From Megachile rotundata (Eukaryota > Arthropoda > Insecta > Hymenoptera > Megachilidae): a stretch of 64,000 nucleotides of DNA. The position numbers and the translations under genes were made by a program. The notes beneath the pieces are model-generated. The model did not search any database. It was not told the origin of the DNA and worked only from the letters and a program-made list of their open reading frames with translations. Shown here piece by piece: positions 47,171-59,640 of this stretch. Position 1 is the stretch's first letter; each line of letters begins with the position of its first letter. The DNA is taken from NCBI RefSeq assembly GCF_050947335.1, contig NC_134989.1, forward strand, positions 3,465,501 through 3,529,500. Direction: 5' to 3'.

Positions 47171-48675
47171 CACGCTTTTTAGTGGAATGGGGAGAATTGT
47201 ATAGGATATTGTGAGACAGTTCTTCCGGGCTTTTTTTTTGTCTGCGTAAATGTCATAAGCATAATTAAGTAAAGGACAACATGAATATTCGTTTGTCAAT
47301 TTTGTTTGCAACAATAATTCTTTGCAACTAAAAAATGAAAAAATTTTTGGTAATGGTACCAATGGGGAGTCAGACTCTACAAGATGCGAAAGGCTTTGCT
47401 CCGATCGGACCATCCACCTAGGGAAAACCGGCGAACATGCATAGAAAAAAAAAAGGGACACTCTTTCAGGGACAAGTACAAACTAATTACATCATGATTG
47501 AGGGTGCTTCATCCATTTGTTCTTTGTTAACTTTCTTTGCAAAAATTTACTGCGCATGTGTATCTCTTACGGTTTAGAACTGCGCAAGGGTCAAAGTATC
47601 CGTAAAATAATAACAGATCCTGCGCAACAAATTTTCTAACAAATCAAATTGATACATTTTTACAACGATACGGAGACTGTACCAAGCAATGGGAATAATA
47701 CACCAATGTCAACGTGAATTCATCTTGCTGTATAAGTCGCGTGTCAGAGCGGTAAAGCTTAGTTAGTGTTTTGGTACAGTGCATTGTAATTGCCCTTTCT
47801 TGTCTTTCCCGTGCATAGCACGGGGCGTTCCACTAATATTAATAACAATAGTTTTTCGCTAATTTGTTGAAAACAAAAGCTTTCCGTCAATTATGCAAGA
47901 GGAAAAAGTTGTCCAGAACCACGCCCCTAACAACATATTCGAAGGACATTAACCCTTTGCCTTACGATTTAATTTCCAACTGTGCGGGTCAAAAGCGACA
48001 AGGTCGGTCGCGCGCAGGGACATGCACAGCTTGGCTCAGTGTTCGAAACTGTACAAATCGCAAACTTCCTATGATTTGTATACATATACACGTGCGCGGT
48101 ACAATTAACTTTGCAAGATGTTTGATAAATAATTACGATTAATTGATTATTAAACAAAAAAAAAGATTTATTGTTGCAAGTTTCAGAAATGTCTTGTTTA
48201 TGTTTCGCCTGGTAGACTTATAACGACTCTGAGGCCGTCTTATTCATGTTTGGTTCGATAGACTTAGGATGCCTCTGAGGCGTCATTGTAAGCTAAGGGG
48301 TTAAAATCGTTTGAAGTTGATTTCAAAAGTTAATAACAATTTTTCGCTAATATCTCGAAAACTAAAGCTTTCCGCGAAATTTGTATATGAACAAAATTGT
48401 TCAGAATCATGTCCGTGATAAGATATTAAAAGCGCACTAAAATCGAGAAAAGTTTATTTCAAAAGTTGCCGGTTTTTTTGCAATAACAATACTTTGCAAT
48501 TAAAAAATGAAAAATTTTTTGATAATGGTACCAATGGGGAGTCAGAACGTACCAGATGCAAAAGGTTTCGTTCCGATCGGTCCACCCAGCTAGGCGTAAT
48601 CGGCGAACATACATAGAAAAAAAAGAATGTACTGATCGAATGTAAGTAACCTCCTCCTTTTTCGAAGTCGGTTAA
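47171..48675. repeat. Transposon-derived block with two pairs of direct repeats
   Basis: About 47308-47450 repeats at about 48479-48630 (shared GGTACCAATGGGGAGTCAGA and GGCGAACAT words). About 47839-47940 repeats at about 48331-48440 (shared TTTTTCGCTAAT and AAAGCTTTCCG). The block ends CTCCTCCTTTTTCGAAGTCGG near 48667. The ORFs at 47165-47461, 47864-48142 and 47969-48157 are not supported as genes. Confidence 0.7.
47808..47836 (+). mobile_element. Helitron-like 3' terminus
   Basis: The hairpin CCCGTGC-ATA-GCACGGG (47808-47824) is followed after 8 nt by CTAA and then T at 47837. A short GC hairpin just before a CTRR end, inserted next to T, is the hallmark of Helitron 3' ends. The 5' TC end has not been located. 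Confidence 0.45.
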
Positions 48676-48696
48676 AAATTATTCTCTATTATTCCT

Positions 48697-48790
48697 AATA
48701 TCAATCACACGCAACAAACCCTCTATACATGCAGGTGCTCGTGGATCATCGAGAAGTATTACCCTCATGTTCCGAAGGGTGTTCGATCGC
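48697..48790 (+). repeat. Dispersed about 80-bp unit, copy 3
   Basis: AATATCAATCACACGCAACA then TACATGCAGGTGCTCGTGGA...GAAGGGTGTTC. It corresponds to copies at 43946 and 46196. A CATGCAG|GTG acceptor-like junction is conserved between copies 1 and 3. Confidence 0.6.
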
Positions 48791-49006
48791 AAACAATTTC
48801 GCATCACGACGAGGCGACAAATTACCAGTAGGGGTGTCGGGCATGGAAAAAACGCGGATATTAGTCCTGTTCACAGAAGGAGGCAGGGTGTTCGCGAGAG
48901 CGCGGATGCCCGAGGGATAACTGGAGGGGGTGTTTTAGAGGAAAAAAGGGGCGCAGTCGCGGCGAGCGACCACCCCCGCGACACGCTCGCTCGCGTCGGC
49001 GGCTCG

Positions 49007-49040
49007 TCAGTCTCGGTCAGTCGTTGGTGGCTGAAAGTCG
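49007..49040 (+). promoter_or_regulatory. Initiator plus DPE core promoter
   Basis: TCAGTC at 49007-49012 matches the arthropod initiator TCAGTY, with the A at 49009 as +1. AGTCG lies at 49036-49040, exactly +28 to +32, and fits the DPE consensus RGWYV. A second TCAGTC at 49017 lacks a DPE. The promoter sits at the edge of a CpG-rich stretch (48940-49030) and just upstream of a splice donor. Confidence 0.5.
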
Positions 49041-49111
49041 TGCGAAGGAGGAGAAAGAAAGAAAGTGAGGGAACCTGAAGAACCAGCTGAGATGAAGAGG
49101 AAACGACGAGA
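49009..49111 (+). other. Candidate first exon with start codon and donor
   Basis: From the predicted +1 to GAGA|GTAAGT (donor after 49111). It contains ATG at 49092 followed by AAG AGG AAA CGA CGA GA, giving MKRKRR before a phase 2 splice. The basic start could be a short nuclear-localisation-like N terminus (inference). The downstream coding exons are not seen in the window, so the gene is unidentified. The ATG may also be only an upstream or non-coding ATG. Confidence 0.4.
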
Positions 49112-50930
49112 GTAAGTAGTCTGAAAAAATTTGACGGCGGCGAAGAAGAAGGATAATCTTCGTGAGTCGGAGATTAGGGTAAGGAGAAAGTGGTCGAGTA
49201 AAGACGGAAGAAGAGAAATATGAATATGAAAAGCCAGGTGAGAGGAAGAGTAAGTAATCCCACCAGAACTCGATGGCGAAGGAAAGAAGAGACTAGATGA
49301 AGAATCTTCAAGGATGGAGATGGGGTAAAGAGAAAATGGTCGGTTAGAGAAGAACAAGAAGAAAGTAAAAGTCGCGGCATATTTGATTGAGCCGTTAACA
49401 ATGAAGTAAAAGGTCAATATTCAGAGAGCAAGGAAGATTATGGTACATGATTAGTGAACAAAGAGGTAATTAGAATGCGCTTCTGTAACTGGAAGTAGAA
49501 GATTGACCTGTTCGATGATAGACAAGCGGTGTTGAAGACCTCGAAGAAGGCAAAGATGTTTAAGAAGTTGCCCTCCTGGCAGTGTTAGCGCTTCTGGGAA
49601 GTAGAGTGAACCGATGATATTGCTCGCTCGAACAGAAAAGCGATCCATTTAACGGGGAATGTGGAAGAGAAAATGAGAAGTAAAAGATGGCTTCCTGTAC
49701 TCATATTACCGATTCTGTCATTGCTGTCCGGAGGCTTATCTTGAGGGCAAACTATGGCGCAGTAAATGGCTAAGGTATAGTCGCTGTCATGATATAGTGA
49801 GGTCGTAAAATTCTTAACAAGCCGCAACGTGAAATTTATTAGTTTAAATAATGGTTTAGAGAAAATAAGGATTTCAAACGTGATTTAGAATCACGTAAGG
49901 GTGCATTTAGACTGGAAAAGTGAAAACGAGTTCATCTCTCACTTATGTTAACTTATGATGAAGGTGTCAAGTTACGACCTCGCTATATCGTGAACATGAC
50001 TATATAAATAATATGATTGATTGTTCGTTAAAAAAGAAAGTAGGAAACTATAAAAAAGGTCTACGATGGTAGTTCTTTATAGTACCACCAGAGGGATATT
50101 CGTAATATGACATTTACTTTCTCGCAAGTACTTACTGAGTTTCTCAACTATTTCTAGTTTTATATTGTTCTTAAACATATAATTTATTTACGTTTAACAA
50201 AGTAGGAAGATTATTATAGTATATTATTTTATGTGGCTTGCTTGCTAGGTATTACAATGAAGACGTAACAATTATTGTAAAATTTTCGTTTAAAAGTTCG
50301 GAAATATTATTTATCTACACTTCTATTTTATCTGAAATGAATGATGACATTATCTGAAGAGTGGAAGTAGGTAAGGCTGTAAGTACTAAAACCAAATTTC
50401 TGAGAATATCAATTTTTTATTAAAATAATAAACAAAGCAAGATAGTTGTTAACAAAATATTTCAGAACTTATTTGTTTAAAATAACTGTGAATAATAGTA
50501 ATTATGCATTCCATTTGTGTTTATTGAGATTGATTTTTACGAATACACTTCATTATAAACAAAAAGCACTCTTTTGAACACCCATGCTTTATTTAATGCA
50601 CTCATAGCCTTTCCTACTTTCACTCTTTCTTTATAGAATAATTCGATAAGTTGTTCAACCTGACTTCACGTATATTAATCTAGGAGTATTAGGTTAGTAA
50701 TACAAGGATCATGGAAGTCAATGAAAATTAAAATCCAGAGGTGTGAATCACACTCTAATGCACTTAACAGTACAAAAAAGGAACTAAATAAAAAAATTAA
50801 GAATTACGAAACAAAAATATAAGAACAAGTTAATTGTTTACATAAAACAATATTATGTTATAAAAAGAAGCAATTCAGAATAAAATCATATGAGGAAGAA
50901 AAGAATGTCGTGATACGAAGATACAAAATC
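49112..50930. other. Intron-like sequence
   Basis: The first 300 bp is GAAGA-rich. The long antisense frame at 49007-49417 is a compositional artefact of this purine strand. The rest is AT-rich with no exon or repeat recognised. Confidence 0.4.
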
Positions 50931-50939
50931 AAGACCAGA

Positions 50940-52040
50940 TATTAATTTAGATAAAAATATTTCCGCAGCAAAACTAACGAAATAATTCTTCATCAATTTG
51001 AGACGAAAACACTTCAAGACAGAAGCAAGATATTAACTTATATCAAAATATATGTTTCACTTAGCACAAAAATAAAAATTCCTCATTAAATGACGTCATA
51101 TCACAAATTGAGGTGCAAAATTATGAAAATAAAAGCAAGAATATTTATATATCCTACCCCATAAAAAAACACCCCTAATAAAACTAAAAATATATTTCCT
51201 CATCAAATGACGTGTTATAAAATAGGATGAAAACACTACAAAATATTAATCTCGATAAAAATATCCTTGAACAAAACTTAAACAAAAAAAATGGCATCAC
51301 ATCACAAAATAAAACTAAGAAAATAATAATTCCTTATTAACGTCGTATCACAACTGGAGGCATGAATATTTACATATTTAAATAAATAAGGAAAGAAAGA
51401 TCTAAATAAGCAGCAGTTTTTTTCGAACATGGTATAATTCAGAAGAAAAAGGAAATTGTCATCCACTGCAAGAAAAAATTGCAATATAAAATTATCAATC
51501 TTAATAAAAATACTCTTAAATAAATTAAGAAAATAGAAACGTCGTATCATAAACTAAAACTAAAAAATTAATAATTATTTACTAATGTGGTTCCATAACT
51601 CAGGGGACGAACATTTATGTGGTCATCGGGGCAAAAGAATAGATATTAACGTAACCAAAAAACTTGAATAAGCAAGGAAGAAGAGAACTAAAAAAATAGT
51701 CATTCTCGTTGACTATTATATAATTCGGGAGGAAAATAAATGATCATCTAGTGCACAAAAAATGTAAAATAAAATGCCAGCCTCGATGAAAATACTCTTA
51801 AACAAATTTAAAGAAAAATAACATCACAAAATAAAACTAAAAAGACTATAATTTCACACCAGCATTGTCACTTGGGAGATGGACATGTATCTGCCCATCA
51901 GGGTAAAAAACCCAGATATTAATCTAACAAACAGTATTTCAAAATATCCCCAAAAGGGAAGAAATAAGAAAATATTAATCCTAATCAAACAGCCTATAAC
52001 TCGGGAGGAAAATAAAAAAGTCAGCCGTAATAAGAAAAGT
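50940..52040. repeat. Degenerate tandem repeat, period about 255-280 bp
   Basis: Clear units start near 51249, 51500 and 51780. Each begins AATCTYRATRAAAATA-CTCTTRAA, continues with ACRTCACAAAATAAAACTAA-like words and ends GGGAGGAAAATAAA or a variant. Shorter, more diverged units are visible at 50940-51250. ORFs here are not supported. Confidence 0.65.
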
Positions 52041-52129
52041 CTGTGCACCCTCGAAAAATAAGTCTGGTCACCTGAAAAGAGTAAAAACAAACAGGGTCAA
52101 AGAAGACGTGGTCGAATCGAGGGGAGGAA

Positions 52130-52555
52130 CGTGGGCAAGGAAGAGCGAGCAGCTCAACGGGGCGGCAAAGAGGGAGCCCGTAGCGGACAGTCGGGACCCG
52201 TCAGTATCGTGGTTTCCGTGGAACTGAACGGAACCGAGTGGAACGGAACGGAACACCGCACACGCGGGAACGACAGCAGGCGACCGGTACCGAAGTTTCG
52301 CGAGAAGGTTCGGCCGGTTTTTCGTGTTCAGTTCGTGTGTTGCGCTCGGTCCGTGCGCCGTTCCTTCTTTCGTTCCGTGATTGTTGTTTCCTGAACGCGA
52401 ACCAACCCCCCTACAACGCGGTTAACCATCGCAATGTATTACACTCGTAATACATGACATAGTTCACATGTGACTAACATGACTCGATCGAATTACGAGT
52501 TTAATTACAAGTATTGTCCTGCACAATACAGATTAACCCTGCATAATCAAGGATT
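52130..52555 (+). promoter_or_regulatory. CpG-rich candidate promoter and 5' exon
   Basis: GC-rich with many CG dinucleotides and GGAACGGAAC words. A TCAGTT initiator-like word lies at 52328-52333 without a DPE at the expected distance. A possible donor GGATTG|GTAAAT follows 52555. Open frames of 70-87 codons here are Arg/Val-rich and resemble no family. It may be a second alternative promoter of the same plus-strand gene as 49007. Confidence 0.35.
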
Positions 52556-52659
52556 GGTAAATGTTTAATATTTCAACTTTTTGTGTTCGTTTCAATGTTG
52601 CGGGTAGTTATCTTTAACTGATGTTACCGAAAAATTGTAAGTTAAAGGGTTAATTCGTG

Positions 52660-53010
52660 TTAAGAAAAACATTGTATATGACCGTTGTTTAAGATTATTG
52701 AGTTGTACTGTATGGAAATTAATCGTGTTGGAAAAACTATAAAAGGAGTACTGTTTCAAGAGTATCGTGTTAGGATTGTTGCAATATTTGAATCGTGTTA
52801 TATCGAATCCGTGTTCTAATTGTACCGTGTTATAGCAGGCTTGTTGCCATTTTTGAAGTATACTATATCGGAATATGTTCTATTCTAATAATGTTATAGG
52901 AGAACTGTGACTTTTGAATTATGTTATATCAAGTTTTCTAAGAGTACTATGCCATAGATCATTGCAATTTTTCCAGCGTATTACATCAAAACTGTGTTTT
53001 CTCAACGAAC
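52660..53010. repeat. Degenerate tandem repeat, period about 65-70 bp
   Basis: Repeated GAATCGTGTTATATCGAA, TTGTACCGTGTTATAG and ATTGCAATTTTT words, in order, about five times with strong divergence. Confidence 0.5.
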
Positions 53011-53139
53011 GTGATACAGGTTGACTGTATAATATAACCTAATTGCAGTGTATTCCTCACGTATCGTATTGTTGCTTACAAACTTCCACAATCTAATCGA
53101 CAGAGCTGGGTGCACGCGGTAGAAAGTTGCATCGAGCTT

Positions 53140-54060
53140 TATCCTTTGAAATCCTCCGTGAGAACCATCTTGAGTCTCGTTTGTTATTCTCTTCATTTTT
53201 GGAACTAAGAATTTAAGTTTAGTTTGATTGATAGTTCAATCATTAATAATTTCTACCGAAACGTGTATGATTTTTATGAGAATGTTGTTTGAGGGTATCG
53301 CCCTTGGGTTTGAACAAGTTGGTGTTCATTGTGTGATAGTATTTTTTAAAGTTATTTTTATGAACAATAATTATAGGTGATGAGAAGTTCAATGAAAAAA
53401 TTGATAAATCGCTGTTGAGTGTGTTGTTTGAGGGTATTCTTCTTGGTTTGAGTAAGTTAGTGTTCGTTTTATGGCTACATTTTTGACGTTATTTCTATAA
53501 ACTTTTAAAAGGATCATAGGGAATAAGAATGAAAGAACTTCGATAAAAGAACTAGTAATTAATCGTTTTTAAGTGCGTTGTTTGCGAACACCTGCTTGGT
53601 TTGAACATGTTGATGTTTGTTTCGTGAACGGATTTTTTGAAACTGTTTCTATAAACTTGAAGAACGGAAGGAGAATAGAAATAGAACTGGTAATAAATTG
53701 CTCTTTTTCTTTGGTTTTGTGTTGAGTTTGCTTTTGTTTGAAGATGTTTGCAAATGGGCTTGAATAATGTTTAATACTATTTACAATCATTTGCAATCCT
53801 TTGTGAGAATTACATTGGGTCCCTCTTGGTATTTCTTCATTTTTTTAAAAACTTGAATTAGGAATTGTGTTTTGTGTTTATGTTTGCGATTGATTTTAGT
53901 TAATAAACGTTCAGTCATTGATATTTACACTCAAAAAAATCTGACTTGAACAAGAATATTGCTTGAAAACATCTTTCTGTTTCAAATGAATTAATGTTCG
54001 TACTGTGAGTCCATTTTTTAAAGTAGTTTCGATAAGCTGGAAGAATAGAAGTTGGAAAAA
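53140..54060. repeat. Nested tandem repeat: about 140-150-bp units inside a about 650-bp duplication
   Basis: GTTGTTTGAGGGTATCGCCC-type unit starts at 53284, 53423 and 53577, with a diverged copy near 53958. Each contains TTGGTTTGAACAAGTTGGTG then TTTCTATAAACTT-like words. The block 53140-53370 also resembles 53790-54030 (ATCCTTTG...GAGAA..., TTCTTCATTTTT, GTTCAGTCATT), giving a higher-order repeat. Confidence 0.6.
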
Positions 54061-54615
54061 AGAAATTAAAGGGAATTATGATTCTAATTTACCTTATTTG
54101 AAGGTGCTTACAAGTACAAGTACGTTTTAAAGAAGTTTGAGAATTATGTGTGCAAGAAATATAACGCAATAAAAAGGGTAATGAAGAACGTGTGGAATGT
54201 AGACACGTGGTGTAAAGTTCCTACATTACGAAACACGAAGTACAGACTTTCTATTATCTTTCTTTAAATCGAAATTAGTATGGAAATTTCAGAGGGTAAA
54301 ATTTCTTTGCAAAAGATTTTTCTTCATAAATAATCTCATTAAATAAAATGCTCGCTTTCGCTTGCTGAGGGTTCCCTCAGAGCCTCAAACCCCTTATTTG
54401 TTTCCTTTCAGCACTTTTTCACAAATTTTTGGAGGTCATAGTTCATTTTAAGAAAGTTTGATTCTCTGACGTAAGTCGTATCTGGCATGGCTTGACTTGT
54501 ACTTTTGGATACGTGAGTGAGTGGTCAGGTTGAGGAGTTATTATATTTTAATTAAATCACTGTACCATAATTATTGTTGTTAGGTTTAAATACACGCCAG
54601 AACTTTCTTATCACT
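54061..54615. other. Non-coding sequence
   Basis: AT-rich, with a short GAGGGTTCCCTC hairpin near 54367. No gene recognised. Confidence 0.45.
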
Positions 54616-54616
54616 A

Positions 54617-54622
<6 letters not shown>

Positions 54623-54657
<35 letters not shown>

Positions 54658-54780
54658 TATTTTTCATTTTATATATATATATATATAATATATATATCAT
54701 ATATAATATATAATATATATATATATATATATATCATATATATATATCATTTTATATATATATATATATAAAATGAAAAA
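54623..54780. repeat. (TA)n microsatellite with AAAATGAAAAATAA/TTATTTTTCATTTT palindrome
   Basis: Long TA runs interrupted by TTATTTTTCATTTTATATA, whose inverse AAAATGAAAAATAA closes the block. The whole region can fold as a large AT hairpin. Confidence 0.85.
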
Positions 54781-56689
54781 TAACTATATTTGCCGCTGGC
54801 CACTATTCGTATAATATGTATATCGCTCATCTATCCGTGCTTATCTATCGAGGACTGACTCGCGATTTCGGTTAAACGTATCGCGCTCGCTTGTACCCCC
54901 ACCAAACTACGGGCGCTCGTAACTTCTAATATATAATACAATAGTTTACAATTATTTATCCATATTAATATCCATAACAATACTAATAGAAATAGTATTA
55001 CATAAAATTGTTGATCAAAAATCTAATTATAAGTTACATAATTTATATCCCACTTGCATAGTTGCAAGTTATACAATTTCAATCCAAGTAATTTCAATTT
55101 CAATCTCGTCGTAAAAAACACATAAAAACTGCAACTGTTATTAACGACTTCAAACTTCTCGAATCTTTGCTAACATCCGATTAATCGTACATGAATAGAC
55201 GTAGCAATTAACAGATCCTATCGGTACAAAATCATTTTCAATTTCCTACGTGCTAATTGTAGGTTGAAAATAAATTCGATGATTACTGTTCGGAATCTTA
55301 TCTTGCGTTGCACATAAAAGGCTCGTGTTACGTTCTTTTCAAACGCTGACGCTATAAATTTTTGAACGCGAACACCTGAGACGATTAATTTTTTTCGTTT
55401 GCACCTGAGGTTACTCACGAGTGTCCACAAGGCTAACAAAAATATTTTTTAACGCGTTTTAATGTAAATTTACATTGCGTTCATACAATTGTAACGTACA
55501 ACAATAATGTTATTTAACTTGCCTTTTGTTTACTTCTACAATACCAATTATAATAATTAGGTGTGTAATCAATTATGCAATATTTGAAATGTTACTCGCT
55601 GGTGACTTCTACAGTAAACGTTAAAATAACGAATTTGAGTTACCTAATTATAAATTAAAAAAGTAGGATTAGTATGACTACCCATAATATTCAAAGGCAA
55701 AGATAAAAATTGAAATTTCGTGAACTATTTTGAGATCTTTTCAATTAGAATATTTATTAAAATTAATATAAATTTTCTCACCTATTTTATTCCTTAATCA
55801 GTAATTATAATAACTAATAGTAATTATTGTTGTAACTAATAAAATTATTTATTATTTTTAAATTACTTGCAATTTGAAAGTAACCAAGATATTTCTTTGT
55901 TATAATTCTCAAAAATTATCGAATATTTCTTTGTACTTTCTCAATAATTTCTTTCAAGTTTTTAGCGAGAACCAAATCATTTTATTAGATTTTATCGTTC
56001 TCTGAATTAAGAAACGCTGGAACAAGACAGGAAGGTCTTGCTCGAAAAAAAAAGCGAAGGGTCTGTCCTGTGATAGTTTGACTTGACGTTGAACAGGAAG
56101 GAAACGAAGTTTATGGCTTGCCAGTGAAACTTTTGTCGAGTCTATCATGGCAGAATCGTAATTGCTGTTCGTCATGCACTATATACGACCTCGACTAGGC
56201 TGCTTTTTGCGCAGTCGTGATAATTGCATCGATTGTGGCCCGATCGCGATACACACCTTGCCGGAGAACACAAATCGTGAACGGGCGCAATTTTCGTTTG
56301 ATCAGGAGGGATAATCGGCGTTGCATATTTTTGTTTCTGATTCCATTACAATTTGATAGATTCGAACATTAATTATTGTGCCCCCCTACGTAACATATTA
56401 TTAATTTTTAATTGTTTACTTACTATCTTATTAGTGTAATATTATTGAAAATATTCAAAATAGTATTCTTCTATTTTTCAGTTCTCTTTTAATTATTCGA
56501 GGCTTTTTATAATTATTTAATTTTTTATGTGTATTAGGAGTGCTATCATTCGTCTTCAACATTCAGTGTTATCTATATGGGTAGGGCTTGTCATAGTTCT
56601 AATTAGGGTTTAATTATTGACATAATTAATTAATGTCTAGGTTGGATCTGGTTAAAAAATATAGAAACGTTTTTACATTCTTAAAATTT
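54781..56689. other. AT-rich sequence with small complex islands
   Basis: 54790-54930 and 56000-56340 are more GC-rich and unique-looking, with no convincing frame. They are possible regulatory elements. Otherwise nothing is seen. Confidence 0.35.
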
Positions 56690-57260
56690 TTAATTTATGA
56701 ATATTTTAATTGCCGAATTTCATGATTTTTCAAAATCCAATTCAGCCTGATTGCTGAACTTTCAGAAGATTAAGTTCGAATTTCTTAAACTTCGAATAAT
56801 TTTGTATTTATACAAAAATTTCCCGATTTCAAGATTTCCAGATTTCAGTCCCTAAAATTCCCAAATTTATATGCCTTATAAATATAAATTTATAACTTTT
56901 GATGATTTAAATCTGTAAATGACAGTATTACTAAATCTTCAAGTTTTAAACCTTCAAAATTTGCAAATTTAAAAATCTCTGAATTACCAAATTTGTTAAA
57001 TTCTGAATCTCCAAATTACAAAATTTTTAAATTTCTGAATCTTTAAATTACCAAATATTTAAACTTCCAAATCACTAAATTTCTAAATAATTTCTCAATT
57101 ATAAAATTACCAAATTACCAAATTACCAAATTACCAAATTTTCAAATTTTTAATTTATAAATTCTCAAATTTTCATATTTTTCACGAATCAAATCTACAA
57201 AAATTTCTAAATTTCTAAATCACCAAGTTCCGAAATGATAGCATTTCTAAATCCTTGTAT
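56690..57260. repeat. Low-complexity region with an AAATTACC octamer run
   Basis: AAATTTCTAAAT and AAATTTNCNAAAT words. AATTACCAAATTACCAAATT near 57105-57140 is a short exact octamer array (period 8), of the same class as AAATTCCT at 26.8 kb. Confidence 0.7.
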
Positions 57261-58060
57261 ATCTAATAAATCATCGAATTAATTAATGTAAATGCCATTT
57301 TATTTGCATTATATATTTTATTGCATTAAAGTGCGTATATTAAAACGAAGTTTTAAATAATCTTTAAATAATCCGAAACAAATAAATAAATACAATTTTA
57401 GATTGTATTCAAACCGATTTTGCAGACAAACACTAATTCACAATTTAAGTGAATAGGAAAGATTCACGTAGTTAATGATCATGGTAATTGCACCAAGATA
57501 ATGATCCTCAATTTTGTTTGCTCGTTCACGCAATATTCTTTCCATCTTGCTCCTCCCTCCGATTATAAGGTTAAAAGCTTGTTAACTTGCTTCTAATTAA
57601 TCTTGTTTTGCAACTTTAAGTCGATTCATCGATGAGTACTAATATCGTTGCATAATTAAAATTCAATAAGGAAGAAAGAGTAATAACGATTTCTTTTCAT
57701 AGTCATAAGCAAAGTTATAAGCAACGATCATTTCAGAAAAGTTAATAGTTAAAAAGAAAATGATCACGCGCTGCACAAATTAGTTGTTAATAATATAAAT
57801 AATTAATTGTCAAATATAAGTTTACTTTTTACCTTACATAATTTTTTCAGTATTATTTTATTTCTGTTTTTTATTGTCTCTTTTTAATCATTTGATCATG
57901 GTGCATTTGACTGAGATGTACTGATAGGTTGATGACGGATACATTTGGGGACATTTATGTAAATTTCTTTCTTTTAATCGTTGTTATAGTTAAATGTTAA
58001 ATAAATCGTCATTATAATTCGTAATCGTTATTGTAATAACTAAATCATTTTAGTAGCACA
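57261..58060. other. AT-rich sequence
   Basis: No gene, RNA or repeat recognised. Confidence 0.45.
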
Positions 58061-58260
58061 GTATGCAGCAACTTTACATTAATTGTAATATTAACATGAA
58101 GGCAACAGACATTTAATATTTAGCATGTAGCAATTTTATATTAATTATAATATTAGTATAAAGGCAACAAACTTAATTAAATTCAATATTTAGCATGTAG
58201 CAACTTTATATTAATCAACAACAACAAATTTAATTAAATTCAATATTTAATTTAATTAAA
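58061..58260. repeat. Three-copy tandem repeat, period 60-70 bp
   Basis: Units begin GCATGTAGCAACTTTATATT or a variant at 58063, 58123 and 58193, and contain AAGGCAACAAAC and ATTCAATATTTA. Confidence 0.75.
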
Positions 58261-59640
58261 TCAGTTGGTAACAATGTGACTTCCCACAAAAATTGTTTTG
58301 TAACGAGAAGTGTGCGATAGAAATTCATGCACGAAACGATTAAAAACGAAAAAAATAGGTTAAAAAATTATTCTTATAATTCCTTACAAAGTGTAAAAGA
58401 AGAAATTTATAAACATTCACCATAAAAATAAAAAGATAATTTAATCTGTCTTATTAAAACGATTTCGAGCCTTATAACCTGAAAAATCAGAATGGAATTT
58501 ATTAAACACCATTTGTTATATTTCTATTTGCTAAATATTTTCTCATAAATCTTATCGTGGAAATGCTATGCGATACTTGATAAATAAATCAACAAGTAAG
58601 AATATCTTTAGAATGTGTGTCAGAATTGTTCCAAGTTGAGGAAAGTTGACAGCAACCCTCAATCGTCGTATACGTAATGCGATTTGATTCAATGTCTGAC
58701 GCACTGCCATAGGTACGAACACGATAATGATCAATCTCACAAAATTGTAACAAACATCGCTTCATTGACTTTCAATTCGAGATCGATTCAGCAGCCATGA
58801 CTGATTTGCTTGTCATCGCGTTTCACGAATCACTTGTGAAATCCTATCGCCCTCGTCTTCAAACGAAAACTTGTCAATATTTTTCTCTTTGCATTGTTTT
58901 GCAAAAATTCGTCGTTATTTCTGTTGCAAATCTACGAAATTGTAGGTCCCTCTAAAAGAAAAAAATCCTTATTTAATTAATTGGAAGAATTCTTTTAAAA
59001 ACCGCTTTAATTATTCTCTTTTTGGTATGAATTGATAAGTTTTCCTTCTTCTTTTTTAATATAAACAAAAAGGAAAGCAATGTTCCAGATTATAGGAGAC
59101 ATTTTATACTGTTTATTTTTGTTGTTTGGACAAATTGTGTGAAATATAGTAATATAGTAATAAACAAGTAATGAAAAAAATACATAAAAGTGAAACCTTG
59201 AGGAAAGAAACAAATCCTATTGAATTTTCATTTACGTAAAATTTCATACAAAATTTTTAAAGATTGTAAATTAAATTTAAATGATAAGTTTATAATTTTG
59301 TAATTAAAAATTAATATTCAAATAACTAAGAAGTGATTATCTTTGGCAGTGTTTATCATATTTTTTTATAATTTATTACACATAAATATATAATCAAACA
59401 CATACCGAGTTATATAAAATACGTTAAACTTTATTATAAATATTTCAATCATTTCAATCATTTCTATTATTTATTTCAATCAATATTATACTTGTATCAA
59501 ATTTTATTAGATGTATGACCTTAGAGAAGGAATATTTATAATTCTACACATAATTATGTCACTGTTATCTCATTAGCAATTAGCATTAATTGCCGACTTA
59601 ACTACATATTATGTTGTAACAATGAATGCGTAGAACAATT
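58261..59640. other. AT-rich sequence with a complex island at 58550-58930
   Basis: The island is CpG-richer, without a convincing frame (a 62-codon minus-strand ORF resembles nothing known). The remainder is plain AT-rich sequence. Confidence 0.35.

Noticed and set aside
49007..49417. Minus-strand 136-codon frame rich in Ser/Phe/Leu
   Set aside because: It is complementary to a GAAGA-rich plus strand and overlaps the promoter and exon; composition explains its length.
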